NCBI GenBank assembly: GCA_025453605.1 | Contig: JALOPZ010000003.1 | Location: 33,354 to 97,353 of the forward strand | Reading direction: 5' to 3' | DNA: 64,000 bases | Origin: Candidatus Margulisiibacteriota bacterium | GTDB lineage: Bacteria; Margulisbacteria; WOR-1; O2-12-FULL-45-9; XYB2-FULL-48-7 | Part shown: one piece after another, positions 50,694 to 59,323 of the stretch | Position numbering within the stretch: position 1 is the first letter of the stretch | Layout: each line of letters starts with the position of its first letter | Notes under the pieces: generated by a model | The model's database searches: none | Seen by the model: only the letters and a program-made list of their open reading frames with translations | What the model was told of the DNA's origin: nothing | Position numbers and translations under genes: made by a program

Positions 50694-51406
50694 TGCCGGA
50701 AAGGGCGGGCGAACTTCCAGAGCGCCAGGTTGACCAGATGACGCAGATATAACCGGGTCTCACGCCAGCCCATTTTGCTTTCGCCGGCCGCCCGTTCGTG
50801 AAAAACGATCGGGTATTCGGTCACCTTGCCCTGGTGATTTCCCTTGACCATCAGTTCCAGGCCGACTTTACAGCCGATCGGGTTGATCGCGGCGCCGTCC
50901 AGGATCTTTTTATCGAACATAAAATAACCGGCGGTCAGGTCGTTGACCGGGGTCAGAAAGCGGCCGAGCATCCGCGCCCCCCAGGAGAAGAACTTACGGT
51001 ACCACATCCACTGTGAAGTGCCGCCTCCCTTGACGTGCCGGCTGCCGATCACCAGCCGGGCTTTACCTTCCTTGATCAGCCGGTACATTTCGGGGAGCAC
51101 TTCCGGCGGGTGGCTCAGGTCGCCGTCCATAATGCAGGCGACCGGCGCGGCGGCCAGCCTGATCCCGTCCAGAATGGCCGGGCCGGGGCCTTCGCGCTTG
51201 GTCCGAACATAGACCCGCACCGGATAGCAGTCGGCCATTGCCGTCGCCAGCTGGGCGGTCCCGTCGGGGGAGCTATCGTCCACGATGATGATCTCGTGCC
51301 GGATCCCGCGCTGCTTGAGCGCTTCGTGCACCCGGACGATCAGCGTCTCGATGTTCTTGGCCTCGTTGTAGGTCGGGATGCCGACGGAAAGTTCCGGTTG
51401 GTCCAT
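50690..51406 (-). CDS. polyprenol-phosphate mannose synthase-like GT2
   Basis: The 238-residue GT2 has SVGIPTYNEAKNIETLI and CIMDGDLSHPPEVLP (DxD), like Dpm1-type synthases that load sugars onto polyprenyl phosphate. It would make the lipid-linked donor needed by the GT39 enzymes nearby. First gene of a three-gene unit with a leaderless promoter. Confidence 0.88.
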   Translation of the reverse strand: MDQPELSVGIPTYNEAKNIETLIVRVHEALKQRGIRHEIIIVDDSSPDGTAQLATAMADCYPVRVYVRTKREGPGPAILDGIRLAAAPVACIMDGDLSHPPEVLPEMYRLIKEGKARLVIGSRHVKGGGTSQWMWYRKFFSWGARMLGRFLTPVNDLTAGYFMFDKKILDGAAINPIGCKVGLELMVKGNHQGKVTEYPIVFHERAAGESKMGWRETRLYLRHLVNLALWKFARPFRQ

Positions 51407-51412
51407 AGCGGT

Positions 51413-51418
51413 ATTATA
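51413..51418 (-). promoter_or_regulatory. -10 box of the 51406 operon
   Basis: TATAAT on the minus strand ends six bases before the ATG at 51406 and lies in a 17-base gap. Confidence 0.7.
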
Positions 51419-51423
51419 GCCTC

Positions 51424-53034
51424 TTAATAGTAAACGAACAACTCTCCCTGGCGGGCGAATAACCGGCCGAAGGGGAGGGGCCGCTCCGCGGTGAACAGGA
51501 ATCCCCGGCGCTGCCGGAGAAAAGACCGGGACTCGGCTTCACTGCTCAACATCACGACCGTCCGGCTGTTATAAAAAACAACTCCGGGGCGGTTACCGAC
51601 GTTATAGGCGGCGATCAGCTTTGTCGGAGTAAGCGCCGCGGCCACTTTTTGCCCAAGCTCTTTTTCCCCCTTAAGCGGTTCGACCGCCGGCAATGTCCAC
51701 AGGGTCAGGATCAGGGTGATGATAAAGACCATAACCGGGATAGCCGCGAATGAAGCGCGATAAGACTTGACCAGAAAGAGGCCGATCGAGACAGAGGCGC
51801 CAAGGACCAAAACTGCCGCCAGGGCTTGCAGTGAAGGGATGAGCGTGACGTACTGGGCCGGGTACTGGTTGTTACCGACCATCATTACTCCGGCGCAGAT
51901 CAGCGCGACCACGAGGGCGAAGAACAGGTTGGCAAACAGGAAACCGCGGCGTTCAGCCGCAGGTTCCCTCAATAATCTGTCCCAGCTTGCGCCGACCATG
52001 ATCGCCAGGAAGGGGTAAAGCGGCAGAACATAATTGGGGATCTTGGTCTTGGCGATCGAGAAAACGATCAGGGCCGGAAGAATAAAGCAGAGGGCCAAGA
52101 GTTCCGGATCGTGCCGGCGCTCTTGCCAGGCTTGCCAGAGCGCCAGCGGTAAAAAGTGCGACCACGGCGCGAAGCCGATCAGTAGGGCCGGAAAATAGTA
52201 GTACCACGGCCCGGTATGGCCGGCAACCACCCCCTGAAAACGGGCGAGAAAGAGAAAACCGAGGGCAAAGTCGATAAAGACCGGCCCGTGGATCAGGTAT
52301 TCCGCGATGTACCAGGGGAGACCGATCACGGTGATCAGTAAAGCGCCGGGAACGATCCGCATCTCTTTCAGTTTTGGGAGCTCCCGCTTGAAGAGGAGAA
52401 AGAGGATGACCGTGCAGCCCGGTAGGGCGACGGCCAGGATCCCTTTAATTAAAAGGCCAAAGGCGAGAGGAAGATAGGCCAAAAGGCCGGCGGTCCGATC
52501 GCCGTCAGCATACCAGCGATACCAGAGATAAAGGCTCAAGGTCAGCAGCAGGGTCAGCACGATGTCGAGCTCGGCGATCCGCGACTGGACCAGGAACTGG
52601 AAAGCGGTCATAACGATCAGGCCGGCGAGAAGCCCGGTCCGTTCGTTATAGAGCTTCCGGCCGAGGTGATAGGTGGTCAGGACCGTCAGGACGCCGGAGA
52701 GGGCCGCCCAAAAACGCATCGCCCACTCGTTAAGGCCGATCAGCTTGGCCAGCAAGGCCGCCAGCCAGTAGTAGAGCGGGGGTTTATCGAAGATGACCTG
52801 GCCATTGTAGTGGAGCGTCAGCCAGTCGTTCATTTGCAGAATATTCTTGGTAAATTCGCCGTAGATCGTCTCAATGCCGTTGTAGAGCGAAAAACTGCCG
52901 AGCTTGAAGAAGTAGAGGACGGCTGCGAGGAGAACGAGCAGTAATGGGTAACGGGTAACGGGTAACGAGAAGAGCATACCCCAGGCCTTGGGGCGATCCT
53001 TCCCGTTACCCGTTACTCGTCTCTCGTTACTCAT
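51424..53034 (-). CDS. ArnT-like GT39 glycosyltransferase (5)
   Basis: The protein is 536 residues from the ATG at 53034, which overlaps the upstream stop (ATGAGTAA). An ATG at 52977 would remove the first 19 residues, which are encoded by heptad arrays. GSFSLYNGIETIYGEFTKNI is the first-loop acidic motif. A palindromic element (51939-51967) encodes EPAAERRGF. Last gene of the lpx/msbA-like operon. Confidence 0.82.
   Translation of the reverse strand: MSNERRVTGNGKDRPKAWGMLFSLPVTRYPLLLVLLAAVLYFFKLGSFSLYNGIETIYGEFTKNILQMNDWLTLHYNGQVIFDKPPLYYWLAALLAKLIGLNEWAMRFWAALSGVLTVLTTYHLGRKLYNERTGLLAGLIVMTAFQFLVQSRIAELDIVLTLLLTLSLYLWYRWYADGDRTAGLLAYLPLAFGLLIKGILAVALPGCTVILFLLFKRELPKLKEMRIVPGALLITVIGLPWYIAEYLIHGPVFIDFALGFLFLARFQGVVAGHTGPWYYYFPALLIGFAPWSHFLPLALWQAWQERRHDPELLALCFILPALIVFSIAKTKIPNYVLPLYPFLAIMVGASWDRLLREPAAERRGFLFANLFFALVVALICAGVMMVGNNQYPAQYVTLIPSLQALAAVLVLGASVSIGLFLVKSYRASFAAIPVMVFIITLILTLWTLPAVEPLKGEKELGQKVAAALTPTKLIAAYNVGNRPGVVFYNSRTVVMLSSEAESRSFLRQRRGFLFTAERPLPFGRLFARQGELFVYY
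51939..51967 (-). repeat. in-frame palindromic element, copy 7
   Basis: GGAAACC/GGTTCC arms with inner GCGGC-GTTCA-GCCGC, the same core as copy 1. Translated as EPAAERRGF. Confidence 0.8.
52945..52972 (-). repeat. heptanucleotide array (4 x 7 bp) at the start of GT39 (5)
   Basis: TGGGTAA, CGGGTAA, CGGGTAA and CGAGAAG on the plus strand. A second array in inverted orientation lies at 52998-53034, with CCCCA/TGGGG hairpin arms between them, so the whole block can fold into a long hairpin. Confidence 0.75.
52998..53034 (-). repeat. inverted heptanucleotide array covering a start codon
   Basis: On the minus strand TGAGTAA, CGAGAGA, CGAGTAA, CGGGTAA and CGGGAAG follow each other. The array includes the ATG of GT39 (5) and the stop of the acyltransferase. 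Confidence 0.65.
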
Positions 53035-53899
53035 TGCCCTGCACGATCCGGCCGATCTCGTCTTGATCAAGAAAGAGCGCCCACTGATCGGGATGAGCGG
53101 TCACGAACTCGTCAAAAGTACGGCGGACGTGCTCCTTCATGGCGTCGCGATTTTCGGTGGTGATCCGGAACGGCGGCCCGATCCGGACGATCAACCGGTC
53201 GCCGTCGCGCCGGCAGGTCGCGATCACCAGGTTGGCGGCGGAGCGCTGGGCCAGAGTCAGCCAGCCGATCGCGGCCGGCATTTTTTTGCCGAGGAACGTG
53301 ATCGTTTCGTTCCGGCTTTCGCGCGCCCCCGTATCGATCAGCAGACCGACGATCTCATTCTCCGCCAGCCTGGCCAGCGACTCGCGGTACATGTTGTCGG
53401 TCTCCACGTTGATCAGCCGGCAGCCGGTCGCGGTCCGGCTCCGGTTGATCAGGTCAAAGAGCCGGTCACCGGGGGCGGCCTTCATCACCGCGTTCAGCCG
53501 GTAACCGAGCTGAGGCAGGAGGACCTGCATCAGTTCATAATTGCCGGTGTGCATCGTCAGGAGGAGGACACCCCGCCCGTCGGTCAGTGCGAGATCAAGG
53601 TTCTCTCGCCCCTCCAGCCGGCAGATCGCCTGGAAATGCGGCGCCCGGAAGAAAGGGAAGCAGAGGACCTCGAAAATTGACTGGCTGATGTTCGCCAGCA
53701 GCTTGTCCGCCAGGGCCTCTCCATCGGCCGTCGGGAAAAAAGCGCGGTAATTGGCGCTGACCGTTCGCCTGACCGGCGTTAAGCGGGCAAGCCAAAATAA
53801 GCCGCGGGCTTTTAAGCGGAGCAGCCAGATCGCCGCGCGGGGCGGCAGCCTGAAGATCAGGCCGAAAACAGCTTGCGTGAATACCAGCAGGGCAACCAT
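53027..53899 (-). CDS. LpxL/HtrB-like lipid A acyltransferase
   Basis: The 290-residue protein has an N-terminal membrane anchor and the acyltransferase motif LLTMHTGNYELMQVLL (HxxxxE). RNETITFLGKKMPAAIGWLTLAQ is family-typical. It would add a secondary acyl chain to lipid A. It lies two bases after the MsbA-like gene. Confidence 0.85.
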   Translation of the reverse strand: MVALLVFTQAVFGLIFRLPPRAAIWLLRLKARGLFWLARLTPVRRTVSANYRAFFPTADGEALADKLLANISQSIFEVLCFPFFRAPHFQAICRLEGRENLDLALTDGRGVLLLTMHTGNYELMQVLLPQLGYRLNAVMKAAPGDRLFDLINRSRTATGCRLINVETDNMYRESLARLAENEIVGLLIDTGARESRNETITFLGKKMPAAIGWLTLAQRSAANLVIATCRRDGDRLIVRIGPPFRITTENRDAMKEHVRRTFDEFVTAHPDQWALFLDQDEIGRIVQGNE

Positions 53900-53901
53900 G
53901 G

Positions 53902-55620
53902 TTATTTGTTCTGGAACTGGATCTCGTACAATTTTTGATACAGACCGCCGCGGCTGACCAGTTCCTGATGTTTCCCCTCTTCGACGATCCGGCCGGCGTC
54001 AAGGACGATGACCCGGTCGACGTGTTCGACCGTGTACAGGCGGTGGGCGATGATAAAGGTCGTCCGGCCCTGCATCAGTTTGTCGAGCGCTTCCCGCACC
54101 AGGACCTCGGTCTCGGCGTCGAGCGAAGAGGTCGCCTCGTCCAGGATCAGGATCTTCGGATCGCGCAAAACCGCGCGGGCAATGGCGATCCGTTGTTTCT
54201 CACCGCCGGAGAGCTTGGCCCCGCGTTCGCCGACCTCGGTCAGATAGCCGTCGGGGAGAGCGCTGATGAACTGGTGCGCGTTGGCCGCTCGGGCCGCCGC
54301 TTCGATCTCGGGGCCGGTCGCGTCCGGTTTGCCGTAGGCGATGTTGTCCTGGATCGTTCCCCGGAACAGGGCGATCTCCTGGGGGACAAAGGCGATCTGG
54401 CGGCGGAGCGATTCCAGCGTCACGTCGCGGATGTCGGTCCCGTCGATCACGAGGCGGCCGGCGGTCGGATCGTAGAACCGGGGGATCAGGTTTACCAGCG
54501 TGCTTTTGCCGGCGCCGGTCCGGCCGACCAGCGCGATCGACTCTCCGGCCCGAACGTTGAGGTTGATCGCGGCCAGCACCGGTTTCTGGTCGTAGGCAAA
54601 AGCGACGTTCTCAAAATTGATCCGGCCGAGCACTTCGCGGAGCGGTTGGGCGTCCGGCCGTTCGGTCACGCTCGGCTGGGTGTCCAGCAATTCGAATATC
54701 CGGTGGATCGAGGCCGAACCCTGGGCGATGATCGCAAAAGCCTTGCTCAGCGTGCTCCCCGGATCGGTCATGATCCCGAGCGCGGTGGCGAAAGCGATCA
54801 GCTGCGGCAGCGTCAGCTGGCCGTTGATGATCTGCAAGCCGCCGAGCCAGACGATCCCGACCGCGGCGCTGGCCTGGAGCAGGGCAATGACCGGGCTTTG
54901 GGTCGCCAGGATCTGGACCGCCCCCATGCTGATCCCCAACGCTTTCCGGTTCTCGGCGCGGAACTTAGCCGTTTCTTTTCGTTCCATGGTGAACGACTTG
55001 ACCACTCTGATCTGCGAGACCGTTTCCTGGACATGGGCGGTGATATCGGCGGTCTTTTGCTGGACCTGTTCGCTGATCCGGCGCAGACCGGCGGCGAACC
55101 AGCGCATCAGCTGGACGATCAGGGGGAGCGAGACTAGGGTCAGCAGTGATAACTGCCAGTTCAGGATAAAAATGTAGACCAGCAGGCCGATCAGCAGCAG
55201 GCTTTGCGGAATGATCGCGGTAAAACTGGTGACGATCGTCAATTGGAGATTGGTGATATCGTTCATCATCCGGGAGAGGAGCTCGCCGCTGTGCCAGCGG
55301 CCGTAAAAATCGAGCGAGAGGCCTTGCAGGTGTTCGTAGAGGCGGACGCGCAGATCAACGACCACCTTGTTCGTGACCAGATAGGAGAGATATTCCTGGC
55401 CGTAGGTAAAGAGCCCTTTGACGGCGTACAGGCCGATAATGGAGAGCGCCGTCAGGTTAAGCAGGGAGAGGTCTTTCGCCCCGATCGCCTGAAAAGCGTT
55501 GCCGGCCAGCGGAGCGATCAAGAGGGTAGTAGCGGTGACCAGGACGGTGCAGCACCAGGTCGCGACGATCTGCGGCAGGTAAGGCCGCAGGAACGGAATT
55601 AAACGCTTATAGTCCCGCAC
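53902..55620 (-). CDS. MsbA-like lipid flippase (ABC half-transporter)
   Basis: The 572-residue protein has six N-terminal helices and a C-terminal ATPase with Walker A VGRTGAGKSTLV, signature LSGGEKQRIAIARAVL and Walker B ILILDEATSSLD. Position between LpxB-like and LpxL-like genes supports lipid A-core flipping across the inner membrane. It overlaps the LpxB-like gene by 14 bases. Confidence 0.88.
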   Translation of the reverse strand: MRDYKRLIPFLRPYLPQIVATWCCTVLVTATTLLIAPLAGNAFQAIGAKDLSLLNLTALSIIGLYAVKGLFTYGQEYLSYLVTNKVVVDLRVRLYEHLQGLSLDFYGRWHSGELLSRMMNDITNLQLTIVTSFTAIIPQSLLLIGLLVYIFILNWQLSLLTLVSLPLIVQLMRWFAAGLRRISEQVQQKTADITAHVQETVSQIRVVKSFTMERKETAKFRAENRKALGISMGAVQILATQSPVIALLQASAAVGIVWLGGLQIINGQLTLPQLIAFATALGIMTDPGSTLSKAFAIIAQGSASIHRIFELLDTQPSVTERPDAQPLREVLGRINFENVAFAYDQKPVLAAINLNVRAGESIALVGRTGAGKSTLVNLIPRFYDPTAGRLVIDGTDIRDVTLESLRRQIAFVPQEIALFRGTIQDNIAYGKPDATGPEIEAAARAANAHQFISALPDGYLTEVGERGAKLSGGEKQRIAIARAVLRDPKILILDEATSSLDAETEVLVREALDKLMQGRTTFIIAHRLYTVEHVDRVIVLDAGRIVEEGKHQELVSRGGLYQKLYEIQFQNK

Positions 55621-56698
55621 CGATCTCCTCCACGATCTTTTTAGCCGCGCCCGGTTTGCCCAGGGCGGCGATCAGATCGCGCGACATGGTTTGACGGCGG
55701 TCAAGATCGGAGAGCAGTTCGACGGCGCGCAGGGCCACGGTCTCCGGTTCGATCCGGCCCCTGATCTCGGGGGCGATCTCGCGGCCAGCTTTCTGGTTCG
55801 GCAGGGCAAAGAACTGCGTTTTGCTGTTGACCAGGTGGGCGACCCAGCGCTTGAACGGTTTGCCCATCACCGGCACTTTGCCGAGCAGATCGGCCAGGCC
55901 TTCGAGCGGGATCACTTCCGGATGATTGAGGGGAAAGACGACGATCAGCGGGATGCCGCGGGCGGCGATCTTGGCGGTGTTGGTCCCCGGGATCGTCACG
56001 ACCAGTTCGGAATTGCCGATCTCCTCAAAATTAACGGTCCGCGCGCCCTCGATCGGGCGGGCTTTAACGAACGGGGAGCTGACGACCTGGAACCGGACGT
56101 GCGGGAAATCGGCCCTGATCAGTTCGATCACCTGCCGGTAAAACGGGGTCATGTAGTCGATCTCCCATTGCCGGCTGCCGGGCATAAAGGTGATCACGTT
56201 CTTTTCCGGCGCCCATTTTTTCAGCGGTTCGACGGAATCGACCATCAGGTTGCCGACCCGGGTGACCTTGCCCCGCGGCGCCAGCTTGGCAAATTTCTTC
56301 AGGGCGGCTTCGTCGGCCACAAAGAACTTGCGGAAAAAGTTTTTCCAGGCGATCCGTTCGTTCAGGTAAGCGTAGGCCGGGTAGTTCAGTTTTTTGGCGA
56401 CCAGCATGGCGTGCAGGAGGTCGCCGCCGAGAAAGATGACGGCGCCGCGCTCGGCGAACCTGACCTTGAGCTGATGGTTCATGATCACCCAGTTCCGGTA
56501 TTCGCCAGCGGTGATGATCTGGGATACTCCTTTGAGCCGGCGGCTGTATTCGACTTCAAAGCCGCTGGTGTACTGGCACGGAGTTAACACCAGCACGACC
56601 CGGTAGCCGGCGTGATGCGCCAGTTCGGCGGCGATCGGCGCCACGAGCGCGGAGAGTTCGCCGGGGCTATTGGCGACCAGGACGATATCTTTGATCAT
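55607..56698 (-). CDS. LpxB-like lipid-A-disaccharide synthase homologue
   Basis: The 363-residue GT19-like protein has VLVANSPGELSALVAPIAAE at the N-terminus, VITFMPGSRQWEIDYM (MPGSR motif of LpxB) and NSELVVTIPGTNTAKIAARG. It differs from canonical LpxB in the N-terminal substrate loop, so lipid-A-disaccharide synthase-related is the safe call. Confidence 0.8.
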   Translation of the reverse strand: MIKDIVLVANSPGELSALVAPIAAELAHHAGYRVVLVLTPCQYTSGFEVEYSRRLKGVSQIITAGEYRNWVIMNHQLKVRFAERGAVIFLGGDLLHAMLVAKKLNYPAYAYLNERIAWKNFFRKFFVADEAALKKFAKLAPRGKVTRVGNLMVDSVEPLKKWAPEKNVITFMPGSRQWEIDYMTPFYRQVIELIRADFPHVRFQVVSSPFVKARPIEGARTVNFEEIGNSELVVTIPGTNTAKIAARGIPLIVVFPLNHPEVIPLEGLADLLGKVPVMGKPFKRWVAHLVNSKTQFFALPNQKAGREIAPEIRGRIEPETVALRAVELLSDLDRRQTMSRDLIAALGKPGAAKKIVEEIGAGL

Positions 56699-57183
56699 TT
56701 AACGCTGTTCACCGCGCCGACCTGGATCGTTTTGCCGTCCTCCAGGAGGAGGAAGGGGGCGCCGCCGTCGTTAAAGGTGATCTTGCTGACCACGCCGCTT
56801 TGCTGTTCCAGGGAATCGGTCGTGTAGTAGGTCACGGTCCGGCCGAGCAGCGCCGAGCTTTGTTCCGCCGCCGCCAGCTTTTGCAGCTGCAGAGCGTTTT
56901 GCTGAGCGGTAAGGTCGGAGAGCGTCGAGCTCTGTTCACTGCTGAAATAAGCGAGCGGATCGGAATTCGAACTGCCGCCGGTGTCATCGCTCTTGACCGT
57001 AGTCAGCACATCAAGCATCTTGCTGAAGTTCTGTTCGGTTTGGATCAGGTAAGAATCAACGTCAGTTGCCGTCCCGCCGGACTGTTTGGCCGCGGCGGTG
57101 CTGTTCAGCTGAGCTTGTTTCAGGACTTCGATGTTGGCCGAGATCTGGGTCAGGTTCGACAGACCGTCGATCGGATCGGTCAT
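56695..57183 (-). CDS. FlgD-like small protein, function uncertain
   Basis: The 162-residue protein from the ATG at 57183 (ATGA overlap with the zinc-ribbon gene) is rich in Ser, Gln and Leu. Its C-terminus (SSALLGRTVTYYTTDSLEQQ followed by GVVSKITFNDGG) resembles the C-terminal part of the flagellar hook-capping protein FlgD. The N-terminal FlgD motif is absent and no other flagellar gene is seen here. It is the second gene of the lpx/msbA-like operon. Confidence 0.5.
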   Translation of the reverse strand: MTDPIDGLSNLTQISANIEVLKQAQLNSTAAAKQSGGTATDVDSYLIQTEQNFSKMLDVLTTVKSDDTGGSSNSDPLAYFSSEQSSTLSDLTAQQNALQLQKLAAAEQSSALLGRTVTYYTTDSLEQQSGVVSKITFNDGGAPFLLLEDGKTIQVGAVNSVK

Positions 57184-57437
57184 GACTTTTTCTGCCACCG
57201 TTTGAGGGTCGGGAGCAGGGTCTGGGCCATCAGGCGGGCGTTTTCCGGCGGGATGTTCACTTCCTTGGCTTTGGCGATCATCTTTTCGATCTTCTGTTCC
57301 ATGGTGATCCCCTCGTCGGTGAATTTGCCGCCGGTGAAGCAGAAATGGCAATATTCCCGGTTCGGACCGCCGTCGGCGTTGGTCCCGTAGTCGCTGTCCT
57401 GACGAAGAGGCATGCTGCAGCTCTGACAAATGTTCAT
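57180..57437 (-). CDS. zinc-ribbon protein
   Basis: The 85-residue protein starts MNICQSCSMPL and has CHFC about 25 residues later, a four-Cys zinc ribbon, then a helical tail (TMEQKIEKMIAKAKEVNIPP). This pattern matches the putative zinc-ribbon family PF12674. The ATG at 57437 is nine bases after an extended -10 box, while 57446 is directly at it. First gene of the six-gene unit reaching 51424. Confidence 0.7.
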   Translation of the reverse strand: MNICQSCSMPLRQDSDYGTNADGGPNREYCHFCFTGGKFTDEGITMEQKIEKMIAKAKEVNIPPENARLMAQTLLPTLKRWQKKS

Positions 57438-57446
57438 GATTACCAT

Positions 57447-57452
57447 ATTATA
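57447..57452 (-). promoter_or_regulatory. extended -10 box of the zinc-ribbon/lpx operon
   Basis: TGG-TATAAT on the minus strand ends nine bases before the ATG at 57437. Confidence 0.7.
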
Positions 57453-57462
57453 CCATTTATAG

Positions 57463-57468
57463 TATAAT
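57463..57468 (+). promoter_or_regulatory. -10 box of the surface operon
   Basis: TATAAT ends ten bases before the ATG at 57479. Confidence 0.65.
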
Positions 57469-57478
57469 AAATCCGCAG

Positions 57479-59323
57479 ATGCGTAAGGCTTTCATTTGGG
57501 TGCTGGTTTTTTTTCTGGTTGTCCTTGGCCAGTGCTCAACTGTCTCCGCCGCCAAGTTCGCCAACGACCCCACCCAGCTCTCGATCGGCGCCCGCGTCCT
57601 GGGCATGGGGGGCGGCTTTACCGGCATTGCTGATGATACCTCGGCGATTTACCTGAACCCCGCCGGCCTCGACCGGGTCGATGACTGGCAGCTCTCCACC
57701 ATGTCGGGCAAGTTCCTTAATCTCTACGATTATTCGCAGATCTCCGCTCTTTATCCAACTCTGAACGGAACATTTGGCATCGGCTACGGCGGCAGCAACA
57801 TTGAATTCCGCTTCCCGTCGTCGGAGGTGATCATCATCGGCGACGAGGTCCGGATCATCCCGACCGGCGAGGTGAGCGGTAAGTACGCCAACACCGCCCT
57901 GATGTTCTCTTATGCCAACCACTTTCGGCCCTGGTTCTGGGACCTTAACGATGTTCACCTCGGCGCATCGCTCAAAATTTTGAACCAGGACCTGGCGGCG
58001 ACCGGGATAACAAGCAACCGGGCGAGCGGGATGGAGTTAAACCTGGGGATGCTGTACCCGCTCAACCAGCAATGGGGCTTCGGTGCCAACTTAGTCAATG
58101 CTTTGCCGGCTTCAATGGGGGGCAAGATCACCTGGAGCTCGACCCTGATCGAGACGCTCCCGGCATCGCTTAAACTCGGTCTCGCTTACCGGCCCAATCC
58201 TAATCTTGTGCTGGCGCTTGATCAGGACCGCCAGCTCACTCGCCGCGATACGCCCGACCTCTACCACCTGGGGGCGGAGTGGTTCCCCTCCAAGACCGTC
58301 GCTGTCCGGGCCGGGCTCGATCAGAGCATCACTGCCGATACCGCCGGCAACCCGGCGGTCAGCAACGATTTTTCGGCCGGGCTCGGTTTCATGTATAACG
58401 GCTTCCGTTTTGATTACGCTTACCATACATATAATAACCTGTCCGCCAACACCACTCATTACTTCTCGCTGACCTACGGGATCTGGCCGGAAAAGCTGGC
58501 GGAGAAACGGAAGGTCGAGTTCTTCGATATCAGTTCCCCGGCCGATCGCTCGTTCCTCTTTGAAGAGACGGTTCCGTTCAAAGGGCAGGTGATCGACCGG
58601 CGGGTCAGCGTGGTCAAAGTCCGGGGGGAGCAGGTCAGCGTCGGTCGTGACGGGCAGTTCGAGACCGAGGTGGCGCTGCCGCTTGGCCGCAACCGGATCC
58701 TGCTCGAAGCCTACGACAGCAAAGGGAACCTTCTCAAGAAGGTTAACTGGCGGCTCGTCCGGATGCCGATTTTCTGGGACGTGGAAGCGGACCACTGGGC
58801 CCGGCCGGCGATCGGCAAACTGGCCGCGCTTGGGGTTGTCCGCGGATATCCGAACGGTTCGTTCCAACCTGATGACCTGATCATCCGCTCCGAGCTGGTC
58901 ACCCTCCTGATGCGGTCGGTCGGCTCGGAAGAGACGACCGCCCAAACGCCGTTCTCCGACGTTAAACCGCGGCACTGGGCCCGCGGTTACATCAATTCCG
59001 CCAGCAAACTCGGAGTGGTCGAAGGGTACAAGGACGGGACTTTCCAGCCGGCCAAGGCGATCAGCCGGGCCGAGGGGGCGATGATCCTCGCCCGCTTTGA
59101 CCATCTCCCCAACGTGCGGGTTCTCGAAGCTCCCTATGCTGACGTTCCCGGCCGGCACTGGGCGGCGCGGGCGATCACCCAGCTTAAGGAACACGGGACG
59201 TTCGACTTTATCAAGGGCGATAACTTCGGCTGGCGCGAAAAAATGTCGCGCGGCGAAACCGCCTATATGCTGATCAAGACCAATACGCTCAATGACCGCC
59301 TGGAGAAAATGTTCGATGACTAA
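57479..59323 (+). CDS. PorV-like outer-membrane barrel with C-terminal SLH repeats
   Basis: A signal peptide (MRKAFIWVLVFFLVVLG) precedes a PorV/UPF0164-type barrel (about 25-335; GARVLGMGGGFTGIADDTS and YLNPAGLD are hallmarks). A linker follows, then three SLH modules at about 430, 493 and 554 (DVEADHWARPAIGKL, DVKPRHWARGYINSA, DVPGRHWAARAITQL). SLH repeats bind peptidoglycan-linked polymers, so this protein likely ties the outer membrane to the wall. SLH domains are usually N-terminal in cyanobacterial OprB-type porins; C-terminal placement on a PorV-like barrel is unusual. Confidence 0.85.
   Translation: MRKAFIWVLVFFLVVLGQCSTVSAAKFANDPTQLSIGARVLGMGGGFTGIADDTSAIYLNPAGLDRVDDWQLSTMSGKFLNLYDYSQISALYPTLNGTFGIGYGGSNIEFRFPSSEVIIIGDEVRIIPTGEVSGKYANTALMFSYANHFRPWFWDLNDVHLGASLKILNQDLAATGITSNRASGMELNLGMLYPLNQQWGFGANLVNALPASMGGKITWSSTLIETLPASLKLGLAYRPNPNLVLALDQDRQLTRRDTPDLYHLGAEWFPSKTVAVRAGLDQSITADTAGNPAVSNDFSAGLGFMYNGFRFDYAYHTYNNLSANTTHYFSLTYGIWPEKLAEKRKVEFFDISSPADRSFLFEETVPFKGQVIDRRVSVVKVRGEQVSVGRDGQFETEVALPLGRNRILLEAYDSKGNLLKKVNWRLVRMPIFWDVEADHWARPAIGKLAALGVVRGYPNGSFQPDDLIIRSELVTLLMRSVGSEETTAQTPFSDVKPRHWARGYINSASKLGVVEGYKDGTFQPAKAISRAEGAMILARFDHLPNVRVLEAPYADVPGRHWAARAITQLKEHGTFDFIKGDNFGWREKMSRGETAYMLIKTNTLNDRLEKMFDD

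Noticed and set aside
56695..57183. Evidence for a flagellum
   Set aside because: Only the C-terminal part resembles FlgD and no other flagellar gene is in the window.
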